A stretch of DNA of 64,000 nt from Clostridiales bacterium (lineage in GTDB: Bacteria > Bacillota > Clostridia > Saccharofermentanales > Saccharofermentanaceae): positions 31,720-95,719 of the forward strand of contig JAFRST010000036.1 of assembly GCA_017427465.1 (NCBI GenBank), written 5' to 3'. The notes beneath the pieces were generated by a model. The model searched no databases. It was not told the DNA's origin and saw only the letters and a list, made by a program, of their open reading frames with translations. Of this stretch, positions 50,875 through 58,287 are shown piece after piece (the first letter of the stretch is position 1; every line of letters starts with the position of its first letter). The position numbers were made by a program, and so were the translations under genes.

Positions 50875-52088
50875 AGAAGATAGCGATGTTTACGATGGGC
50901 ACCAGAGGAGATGTCCAGCCGTATATTTATCTTTCAAAAGGCCTGATGAGAAAAGGACATGATGTGGTCCTCGGTACGCATCCCTGTTGGAGAGGGCTGG
51001 TTGAAGAAGCGGGAATTCATTTCGAGCCTGTAGGACCTGATATCGATATCGAGAAAGTGACTACGATAATCCGCGGCCAGTCAAAGAACGCGATGATGAG
51101 CCTGCTTAAGACGATGAATTTCATCATGAGGATCATCGAAGGGTCATCCGAAGAGGTATATGAGATCTGCAAAGGCAAGGACCTTGTTATCGTTACCCAC
51201 AGCCAGATGGGAGCTGTCGAAGCCGGAGTATTAGGCATCCCGAAGGTTAACGTAACTCTCCAGACTGAGATGATCGGTGAGAAACTTCGAAAACAGAAAT
51301 TCGGTGAGAAACTTATCGGAGGTTTTATAGCCAAGCAGGCTGCAAAGCCGACAAATAAGATCCGCAAGTTATATGGATTAAAGCCAGTCAAATCTGCCGA
51401 TGAAGAGATGTCCGATAAGCTCAATCTCATACCGATAAGCAAATATGTGGTCGACAGGAATCCTTATTGGGAAGAGAAGAATGTCCTTACAGGCTACTGG
51501 TACGATGAGGAAGAAGAGTACGTTCCTGATGAGAAGCTGAAGAGTTTTATAGAGAGTGGTGAGAAGCCCGTCGTTCTTGCTTTGGGAGCAATGTCTTTCG
51601 AAGCAGTAGCAGACAGGAACAAGCTTGACATGTTTGTAAGAGCATTTCAGAAAACAGGCTGCAGAGCAATCATCCAGGGCTTCCGGAAAACGCTCAAGGA
51701 CTACAATCTTCCCGATACCATGATTGCGGTAGGAAGCGTGCCGCACAGCTGGCTTTTCAGAAATGCGAAGTTTGTTATCCATCACTGCGGATTCGGAACG
51801 ACAGCGGCAACGATGATATACGGTGTTCCGTCGATACCCGTGCCGCACGTTCTTGACCAGTTGGGCTTTGCTGTGCAGCTCGAGAAAAAGGATGTTGCGA
51901 CGAAGCACATCAATGCCAAGGATTTAAGAGAACCAACGATTATATCTGCCATCGAAGAGATGAATATCACTTATGCGGACAAAAAGAAGAATGCAGAGCT
52001 GATATCTGAGAAAATCGCCACCGAAAATGGTGTTGCCGAAGCCGTAAGACTGATAGAATCTGTTATGGAGGAAGGTTCAGGTAAATGA
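50871..52088 (+). CDS. GT1-type glycosyltransferase
   Basis: The 405-residue protein begins [37 protein letters not shown], the GT-B N-terminal domain that binds the acceptor. The C-terminal [33 protein letters not shown] is the nucleotide-sugar-binding motif of sterol, macrolide and antibiotic glycosyltransferases. Donor is likely UDP-glucose or a related sugar. Because a TetR repressor controls it, a likely role is glycosylating and so inactivating a toxic hydrophobic compound, or making a glycolipid. It overlaps its neighbours by four bases on each side (ATGA). Confidence 0.9.
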   Translation: [405 protein letters not shown]

Positions 52089-52609
52089 TCATTCTGATAA
52101 CAGGTGCATCACATACAGGTAAGACATGTCTCGCGCAGAAATTGCTCGAGAAATACAAGTATCCGTATTTGTCAATTGACCATCTGAAGATGGGTCTTAT
52201 CAGAAGTGGCAACACCACGCTTACACCTTCTGACGATGATGAACTTACTTCATATCTCTGGCCAATAGTAAGAGAGATGATCAAGACGGCGATAGAGAAT
52301 GATCAGAATCTTATCGTTGAAGGCTGCTATGTTCCTTTTAACTGTCGCACAGACTTTGGTGAAGATTATCTTTCCGATATTTGGTTTATCTGCCTTGCCA
52401 TGACTGATGAATACATCGATTCTCACTTTGACGAGATAATCTCCCATGAGTCTGATGTCGAGCACAGATTATTTGATTCAGACTGCACGATAGAGTGGCT
52501 CAAGAGCGAGAATCAGAAGTGCATTGAAGGATTCAAGGGTGCAGGAGAAAACGTGGTCCTGATCGAGCAGGATTATGATCAGACCATTGAAAGATTGACG
52601 GAATTGTAA
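52085..52609 (+). CDS. P-loop kinase-like protein
   Basis: The 174-residue protein starts MIILITGASHTGKTCLAQKLL, a Walker A motif (GASHTGKT), with LSIDHLKMGLIR as the Asp-containing second motif typical of small P-loop kinases such as shikimate or zeta-toxin-like kinases. LIVEGCYVP resembles the position of Walker B in this group. The substrate is not predictable. The ATG overlaps the glycosyltransferase stop by four bases. In this operon it may phosphorylate a small molecule or sugar. Confidence 0.82.
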   Translation: MIILITGASHTGKTCLAQKLLEKYKYPYLSIDHLKMGLIRSGNTTLTPSDDDELTSYLWPIVREMIKTAIENDQNLIVEGCYVPFNCRTDFGEDYLSDIWFICLAMTDEYIDSHFDEIISHESDVEHRLFDSDCTIEWLKSENQKCIEGFKGAGENVVLIEQDYDQTIERLTEL

Positions 52610-52617
52610 GCAGATAA

Positions 52618-54141
52618 ATGGAATGGATATGGTATATCGTAGCCGCGTTGGGAGCGGGAATAGGAACGGGACTTGCGGGTCTGTCCGCCGCGACGGTCAT
52701 GGTGCCCATGCTTATCGTGTTGTGCCCTTCTTTTTCAGGTGAGACAGGCGCGTACCAGGCAACAGCAATAGCGCTTGCTTCAGATATTTTGGGCTCTGCG
52801 GTTACCACATACACATACGGCAAAAACAAGAATATCGATCTCAAGCGCGGATGGCTCATGATGGTTTGCATCCTGACCATGTGTACAGTCGGAAGCTATG
52901 TCGCTTTTCTTGTAGGTAATGTCGTGCTCGGAAGCTTTACATTGTTCCTGACATTCTGCATAGGAATACGCTTCCTTGTTAAGCCCGATACAAGCCGCAA
53001 GAACCAGACTAAGAAGGGCGAGAAGCTTGGGCTCAAGGGAATAATAATCTCCATCCTTTGCGGCATTCCCATCGGCTTTGGCACTGGTTTTGTCGGCACA
53101 GGCGGAGGCATGATGATGCTTATAATCTTTACCGCTTTCCTGGGTATGGAGCTTAAGACTGCGGTCGGTACGAGTACTTTCATAATGACGTTTACGGCGC
53201 TTATCGCGTCGACCAGCCACATACTTATTCATCCCGCCATCGTCATAGAGAAGTGGGATGTTATGCTTGTCTGCATTGTTGTTGCGACGGCGGCTTCTCT
53301 GGCTTCGGCACGTTTTGCAAACCGCGTTAAGAACAGGACGATCGGTCTTGTAACCGGTGCCGTCCTTACCATTCTCGGAGCCGCGATGCTGATACTGAAT
53401 TTCTGGGAATTTTTATCGCAGATCGAATTGTTCGTAGAGACACTGCGCTGCCTGGGACTTCTGGTGCTTTTTATCATCCCGTGTGTTGTAGTTCTTTTGC
53501 TCATCAGGGCTTTATTAAAGCCGCCGTCATTCGTATTCAGAAAGCTCCTGCATCTGGTAGCATTTACGGGCATTTCCTTAATGGTCATCTTTGCGAAAAA
53601 CTGGCTTGCGATTGTTATCACCGCGTTAGTGTTTGCGTTGATCTTGTTCCCGATACTTTCGATACTCGAGAAAGAGTCATGGTTTGACAGATTCTTCGTG
53701 CAGAAGAAAAAAGGTGAGATCAAGATCAGCATGATAATGCTGCTTGTTATGTTTGCTGTGCTCGTTGCTGTAGCCTGGGGTATATTTGACCAGCCTTATT
53801 TAGCGGCTGCATCGATACTCATGTGGGGCGCAGGAGACGGAGCTGCGGCACTTGTCGGAATACCTTTCGGTAAGCATAAAGTGAAGATAAAGCCCGCTGA
53901 CGGCAAGAAATCGTGGGAAGGAAGCTTTGCGATGCTGGCTGTAGCCTTCCTGTGCGGAGTTCTGGTGCTTGTTTTTGCGCAAAAGACAGGAATATCAAAG
54001 GCGGTTATTTTCGCGCTCCTTGGCGCGATTTTTGGGACAATAACGGAGCTTTTCACACCGAGCGAATTTGATACCGTAACAGTACCTGTTGTCATTGAGG
54101 CTGTATTGCTTATACTTAATCTGTTTGGAGGATTAGGATGA
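52618..54141 (+). CDS. TSUP (TauE/SafE) transporter fused to a CTP-dependent polyprenol kinase-like domain
   Basis: The 507-residue membrane protein has two domains. Residues 1-260 are TSUP-like, with repeats such as GAGIGTGLAGLSAATVMVP and PIGFGTGFVGTGGGMMMLI, as in sulfite/sulfonate or other anion exporters. From about residue 290 it resembles dolichol/phytol kinases and CDP-diglyceride synthases (VFRKLLHLVAFTGIS, GAGDGAAALVGIPFGKHK, KKSWEGSFAM, ELFTPSEFDTVTVPV). The second domain probably phosphorylates a polyprenol or lipid alcohol with a nucleotide triphosphate. The start ATG has a weak ribosome site. It overlaps the next gene by four bases. Confidence 0.85.
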   Translation: MEWIWYIVAALGAGIGTGLAGLSAATVMVPMLIVLCPSFSGETGAYQATAIALASDILGSAVTTYTYGKNKNIDLKRGWLMMVCILTMCTVGSYVAFLVGNVVLGSFTLFLTFCIGIRFLVKPDTSRKNQTKKGEKLGLKGIIISILCGIPIGFGTGFVGTGGGMMMLIIFTAFLGMELKTAVGTSTFIMTFTALIASTSHILIHPAIVIEKWDVMLVCIVVATAASLASARFANRVKNRTIGLVTGAVLTILGAAMLILNFWEFLSQIELFVETLRCLGLLVLFIIPCVVVLLLIRALLKPPSFVFRKLLHLVAFTGISLMVIFAKNWLAIVITALVFALILFPILSILEKESWFDRFFVQKKKGEIKISMIMLLVMFAVLVAVAWGIFDQPYLAAASILMWGAGDGAAALVGIPFGKHKVKIKPADGKKSWEGSFAMLAVAFLCGVLVLVFAQKTGISKAVIFALLGAIFGTITELFTPSEFDTVTVPVVIEAVLLILNLFGGLG

Positions 54142-54830
54142 GAATACTTTTTATTCGCCACGGCGAACCGAATTATGAGAAAGACGACCTGACCGAGACC
54201 GGCTATAAGCAGGCTCAACTGGTCGCTGAAAGGCTTAAGGACGAAGGCATTGAGGAGATATGGTCTTCGACTCAGGGAAGAGCGATAAATACCGCGAAGT
54301 TTACGGCAGAACTTTTGGGGCTCCCGGTAAAAACAGCGGATTTCATACGCGAGATCAAATGGGGAAGCATGACCGGCGAGGAGCTCTTTGCAGGCGGTCA
54401 TCCGTGGGATATCGCGGACGAGATGGCGCGGAACGGATTGAACCTCAATGATCCTGACTGGCGCAGCAATCCCTGCTTTAAGACCAACATGGTCTTGGAC
54501 TGTGTCGATACGATAGAGAAGGGTATAGACGAATGGCTTCTGGATCTGGGCTATAAGAGAAACGGCCTTTACTACGATCACTTGGTAGAGGAAGACCATC
54601 ACCGCACGATCGCGTTCTTCTGCCACGGCGGTTCCGCGAGTGCAGCGATAGCGCATATCATGAACCTGCCTTTTCCCTACGTCTGTGCGTTGCTGCACAT
54701 GGAGTTCACGGGTATTACGATACTTCGCATGGACAGACATGCCGGACCTTGCACGCTTCCTTGCATGGAGCTTGCCAATGACGGAAGGCATGTAAAGGAA
54801 GGCTATTATCACCGCTTATCGAATAAATGA
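54138..54830 (+). CDS. Histidine phosphatase superfamily protein
   Basis: The 230-residue protein has the phosphoglycerate-mutase-like motif MRILFIRHGEPNYEKDD with catalytic His8, then LTETGYKQAQLVAERL and WSSTQGRAINTA. FFCHGGSASAA holds the second catalytic His. At 230 residues it is close to the average for small broad-specificity phosphatases. It may dephosphorylate a product of the kinase domains encoded upstream; that is inference from the operon. It starts with an ATGA overlap with the previous gene. Confidence 0.9.
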   Translation: MRILFIRHGEPNYEKDDLTETGYKQAQLVAERLKDEGIEEIWSSTQGRAINTAKFTAELLGLPVKTADFIREIKWGSMTGEELFAGGHPWDIADEMARNGLNLNDPDWRSNPCFKTNMVLDCVDTIEKGIDEWLLDLGYKRNGLYYDHLVEEDHHRTIAFFCHGGSASAAIAHIMNLPFPYVCALLHMEFTGITILRMDRHAGPCTLPCMELANDGRHVKEGYYHRLSNK

Positions 54831-54842
54831 GCAGGAGTCTTT

Positions 54843-55283
54843 ATGGATAAAAGGATAATTGATTTTTTGATCAGGGCTAAGAAAGCCACATATGCCGGCA
54901 AAGGCGCGGAGACTGCATCTTCAAGACCAGAATCTCACGATCTGCTCTATCGTGAAGATGACCTGATGTATTACGACACATATCTAGGCGGCAATAAGTT
55001 TGCGGGCGAAGAAGCGTTGTGGATATCAGATAAGCCGTACTGGAGTATGAACTACGTCGGACGTGTAACCGGCGAGAACTTCAGCGGTGATTTCCTGAAG
55101 GAAGCATTGCTGAATGTGCCTTATGAGATTCCTTTCAGAGGACCTGTGTCTTATACAAACGGTGATTACACATATAAGTGTGAAGTGACAGGATCATTCG
55201 AGTGGTTCCAAGGATATGAGACCATTTGTTATCAGGGCAAAGAGATATATGATTGTTACTTCCACGGTGGAATGATCGAGTGA
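54843..55283 (+). CDS. DUF5680 domain protein
   Basis: The 146-residue soluble protein follows the DUF5680 pattern closely: FLIRAKKATYAGKGAE, SSRPESHDLLY, YYDTYLGGNKFAGEEALW, WSMNYVGRV, and a late FEWFQGYETI with a final HGG. The function of this family is unknown. A weak GGAG precedes the ATG. It ends the TetR-led operon; the next promoter is at 55320. Confidence 0.85.
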   Translation: MDKRIIDFLIRAKKATYAGKGAETASSRPESHDLLYREDDLMYYDTYLGGNKFAGEEALWISDKPYWSMNYVGRVTGENFSGDFLKEALLNVPYEIPFRGPVSYTNGDYTYKCEVTGSFEWFQGYETICYQGKEIYDCYFHGGMIE

Positions 55284-55319
55284 TCAGGCATAAGCTCAAC
55301 AGAATCGGGCGTGCAATGT

Positions 55320-55325
55320 TATAAT
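55320..55325 (+). promoter_or_regulatory. Extended -10 promoter of the zinc-ribbon/VWA/PurA-like operon
   Basis: TGTTATAAT with TATAAT at 55320-55325; no good -35. The expected start is near 55332, and the first gene begins at 55368 after GGAAGGA. Confidence 0.5.
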
Positions 55326-55367
55326 CAAATAAGTTTGAATTCTGTTCAGGAATGGGGAAGGAATAAT

Positions 55368-56255
55368 ATGGAAAGCAAACTTCTTAATATCAGATGCGAC
55401 AATTGCGGAGCAGAATACAGGATCAGCTCGCAGGGCGAGATGATATGCCGTTTCTGCGGTTCTAAAGTCTATCTCTCTGATAAGGACTTCAAGGCTTATA
55501 AGAATACCAGAGACAACATGCTCAATAATGACCGCTACCTCAACGATGAAGCCGCCGATGAAGGCGATGTGCTCCGTCTCTGGAATAACTCATCGAAGGC
55601 GAATTTCACGACTGTCAGAGGCAATACTGTCACACTGGACTGCTACTATTCCGTTATATTGGATGAGAAGGAAGTTTATATCGGTTCAGATAAGATAGCG
55701 ATCGTTTTCAAGAATGCAATAAGTGCCTCAGATTTCACGTCCCGGCTGTCTCAGATCGAGTATCCTTCTGCAGATATCAAGAACCTTAGCAGATTCCTGC
55801 CGAACATTATCTATAAGGCAGAGCTTGAGGACGGCAGGACTCTGTTGATCGTCTCGAAAACTGAGAATATATATCCGCTCTTCCTTTTCGAGAACTTAAA
55901 AGCTACTACAGTCGCATGGATCATCTCACGCTTTGAGAATCTGGGATGCCTTCTGGAATTTAATGACATGGATTTCAAGGCTATCAAGGCCGAAGAAGTG
56001 TATATCAATCCCAAGACTCACGAGCTGTTTATCCTTGACGGCTGGGAAGGCGTGGAGAAGACTTCGAGACGCAACTATCTTAAGGACATGAGGAAGATCG
56101 CGAAGGATATCATGGATGAATCCACAGCGCCTGAGCTTTGTATGAAGTTCCTTAACGGCGAGCCGGCTGAGACTGCGTATGATGATTTCAGCAACTGGGA
56201 TGATGTAATAGAGAATGGTTTTAACGGACATAATTTTCATCAATTCAATAAATGA
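55368..56255 (+). CDS. Zinc-ribbon protein with degenerate kinase-like C-terminus
   Basis: The 295-residue protein starts MESKLLNIRCDNCGAEYRI with a four-Cys zinc ribbon (Cys10, 13, 27, 30: CDNCG and CRFCG). The remainder resembles a protein-kinase lobe by its order of segments: a small-lobe-like part, then LFLFENLKATTVAWIISRFENLG, and DMDFKAIKAEEVYINPKTHELFILDGWEG, which resembles the 'HxDxKxxN ... DFG' stretch but lacks the catalytic residues. This is a structural guess. ATG 55368 follows GGAAGGA; an in-frame ATG at 55311 lies before the promoter. It is the first gene of the VWA/PurA-like operon. Confidence 0.8.
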   Translation: MESKLLNIRCDNCGAEYRISSQGEMICRFCGSKVYLSDKDFKAYKNTRDNMLNNDRYLNDEAADEGDVLRLWNNSSKANFTTVRGNTVTLDCYYSVILDEKEVYIGSDKIAIVFKNAISASDFTSRLSQIEYPSADIKNLSRFLPNIIYKAELEDGRTLLIVSKTENIYPLFLFENLKATTVAWIISRFENLGCLLEFNDMDFKAIKAEEVYINPKTHELFILDGWEGVEKTSRRNYLKDMRKIAKDIMDESTAPELCMKFLNGEPAETAYDDFSNWDDVIENGFNGHNFHQFNK

Positions 56256-56270
56256 TAAAGGAGACGGATT

Positions 56271-57128
56271 ATGGGACGCGGAAGTTATACAGCAAAGGAC
56301 TGGGAAAAACTTAGAACTGCCAGAAGCATCACTTCTGATGCATCTGCCGAGAATCTCTTTAAGAACACTAAGATGCTCGATAAGTTTAATCCGAAGTTCA
56401 TCGGCATGAGAGAAGCAAGGGATAACGATGAGCATCCGAATTCTACGCCTATCGCGATCGGTGTTGACGTTACGGGTTCTATGGGTTATCTGTCCGAGTC
56501 GATCATAAAGAATTCTCTTAACGAGCTCATGAAGAAGCTCTATGCTTCGAAGGTTATTCCTGATCCGCAGCTTATGTTCGCAGCCATCGGTGATGCTGAA
56601 GAAGACGAAGCTCCTTTGCAGGTAACACAGTTTGAATCTGATATCCGTATCGCAGAGCAGCTTCTTGAGCTGTGGCTCGAAGGCAGAGGCGGAGATATTG
56701 CTGAGGACTATTCCTTGTTCTGGTATTTTCTTGCTAATCACACAGATACTGACAGTATGAAGAAGAGAGGCAAGAAGGGCTTTGCTTTTACTATAGGTGA
56801 TGCTCCGAATCATCCTGAACTTTCGAAGAGCGCTATAAAGAACATCTTTAATGATGACGTCCAGAGCAATCTGAAGAGTGATAACATTGCAAACGAAGCT
56901 TTGAAATCATACGAACTTTTCCACATCAATATCACTACGCAAAACGAGAGAACGGTTATTGAGGGAAGAACTATCAACATAAGAAGAGAGTCTGTCTCCC
57001 TCCTTCCCGAGCTGATCATCAGCGTTATCTGCAAGGTCAAAGGACTTAATGCCACTGATATTCTTGGAGATCTCTCACCTGATGTTACAAAGAGACTCAA
57101 CAAGATGATGAGTAATCTTATAATCTGA
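56271..57128 (+). CDS. von Willebrand factor A (MIDAS) domain protein
   Basis: The 285-residue soluble protein has IAIGVDVTGSMGYL at residues 61-74, a DxTxS metal-ion adhesion motif (Asp66, Thr68, Ser70). A later FTIGDAPNHPE supplies the acidic residue typical of the domain's end. The opening MGRGSYTAKDWEKL is distinctive. VWA proteins in bacterial stress systems (TerY and others) often pair with kinase-like partners; here the kinase-like zinc-ribbon gene is 15 bases upstream. No signal peptide is seen, so it is cytoplasmic. It overlaps the PurA-like gene by one base. Confidence 0.85.
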   Translation: MGRGSYTAKDWEKLRTARSITSDASAENLFKNTKMLDKFNPKFIGMREARDNDEHPNSTPIAIGVDVTGSMGYLSESIIKNSLNELMKKLYASKVIPDPQLMFAAIGDAEEDEAPLQVTQFESDIRIAEQLLELWLEGRGGDIAEDYSLFWYFLANHTDTDSMKKRGKKGFAFTIGDAPNHPELSKSAIKNIFNDDVQSNLKSDNIANEALKSYELFHINITTQNERTVIEGRTINIRRESVSLLPELIISVICKVKGLNATDILGDLSPDVTKRLNKMMSNLII

Positions 57129-58279
57129 TGTTTTACGCTGTAACCGGAAATAATTACGGTGATGAAGGAAAAGGCCTGGCAGTCGATTATCTGACACTGT
57201 CAGGTCATAATCTTGTTGTAAGGCATAACGGTGGCGCGCAGTCGGGACATACCGTTGACAGGGAAGATAAGCGCTTTATATTTCACGAGCTTTCATCGGG
57301 TTCTTTTAACGGCGCTGACACGTATTGGGCTGCTACTTTCTTTCCTGACCTTTATAAGCTCGAAGAAGAGATAAATGACTTCTACAAAGTGTCTTCAAAA
57401 CCGGTGAAGATCTTTGCTTCTCCATTGTGCTGCATCACGCTTCTTTATGATGTTTATTTGAACCAGAAAAGAGAAGAATTAAGAGGCCCGGATAAGCACG
57501 GCAGCTGCGGCATGGGCATCTGGGAAGCGACGAAGCGATCACATAGCGGATTTGGTGTTACTCTGGGAGAGATACACGGCAGCACTGTAAATGAACTGGC
57601 TCTGCATCTTTCAGAGATCGAGAAGGAATATGTGTCTTTAAAAGTCACCAAATTCGGCATCAGTGAAGGCCTGAATCTCGATACGTATGAGTACGCAGCT
57701 ATTCTTAAAGATGCGCTCGAAAAGTATGTGGTACTGGCAGATGATGAACAGGAACTGCTTTTGTCTTATGACAATGTCATTTTCGAAGGCGGGCAGGGAT
57801 TGCTCCTTGACGAGGCAAGGGATGATCTGTGGCCTCACACGACCTGCAGCAGGACAAATCTTACTAATCCCGTGATGCTCCTTGAAAATCACGGACTAAA
57901 GCTCGATGAGGCAGTATATGTGACGAGGACATATCTTACACGCCACGGAGCAGGGCCTTTTATTGAGGATCCTGATCTTGATTTTATAGATGAGACCAAT
58001 ATACCTAATCCCTGGCAGGACAAGATGAGATTCGGAAGATTTGAGTCTTCTTCTTCGTTGATAGAAAGAGCCGTCAAAGACTGCCGTCGGAATAGTCCCG
58101 GTACAAAGACATCGCTTTTTATCACGCATCTTAATGAAACAGATGATAAGGTGCTGACAGAAGATGGTGACATTGATCTGTTTGAACTGAAGCACTTTGC
58201 TATTTCTTCAGGAATTGATAAGATTTATTGCTCGCGGAGCAAGTTAAGTAAAGAAGTAAAAACTTCAATAAAGGGGTAG
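57128..58279 (+). CDS. Divergent adenylosuccinate-synthetase (PurA) paralogue
   Basis: The 383-residue protein keeps the P-loop and catalytic residues of PurA: GNNYGDEGKG with Asp12, RHNGGAQSGHT with His41, CGMGIWEATKR, FEGGQGLLLD, and TRTYLTRHGAGPF, which matches 'TRVGxGPF'. It is shorter than typical PurA (about 425 residues). The aspartate-binding loop, usually 'TTGRPRR', reads MRFGRFESSSSLIERA, so the acceptor amino acid or nucleotide may differ. Canonical PurA makes adenylosuccinate from IMP, aspartate and GTP. Here the gene lies in a VWA operon and not a purine operon. Phage PurZ-like enzymes are a comparable divergent branch. Confidence 0.85.
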   Translation: MFYAVTGNNYGDEGKGLAVDYLTLSGHNLVVRHNGGAQSGHTVDREDKRFIFHELSSGSFNGADTYWAATFFPDLYKLEEEINDFYKVSSKPVKIFASPLCCITLLYDVYLNQKREELRGPDKHGSCGMGIWEATKRSHSGFGVTLGEIHGSTVNELALHLSEIEKEYVSLKVTKFGISEGLNLDTYEYAAILKDALEKYVVLADDEQELLLSYDNVIFEGGQGLLLDEARDDLWPHTTCSRTNLTNPVMLLENHGLKLDEAVYVTRTYLTRHGAGPFIEDPDLDFIDETNIPNPWQDKMRFGRFESSSSLIERAVKDCRRNSPGTKTSLFITHLNETDDKVLTEDGDIDLFELKHFAISSGIDKIYCSRSKLSKEVKTSIKG

Positions 58280-58287
58280 ATTTTAAG

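Noticed and set aside
53796..54812. 338-residue frame on the minus strand across the TSUP fusion and phosphatase genes
   Set aside because: Both + strand genes have strong motifs. The antisense product is basic, with no recognisable domain and no ribosome site.
55926..56813. 295-residue frame on the minus strand across the zinc-ribbon and VWA genes
   Set aside because: It is antisense to two genes with clear motifs. The translation has no domain pattern.
57128..58279. Naming the PurA-like gene purZ (2-aminoadenine synthesis)
   Set aside because: No datZ, dATPase or phage polymerase is nearby, and specific PurZ residues were not confirmed.
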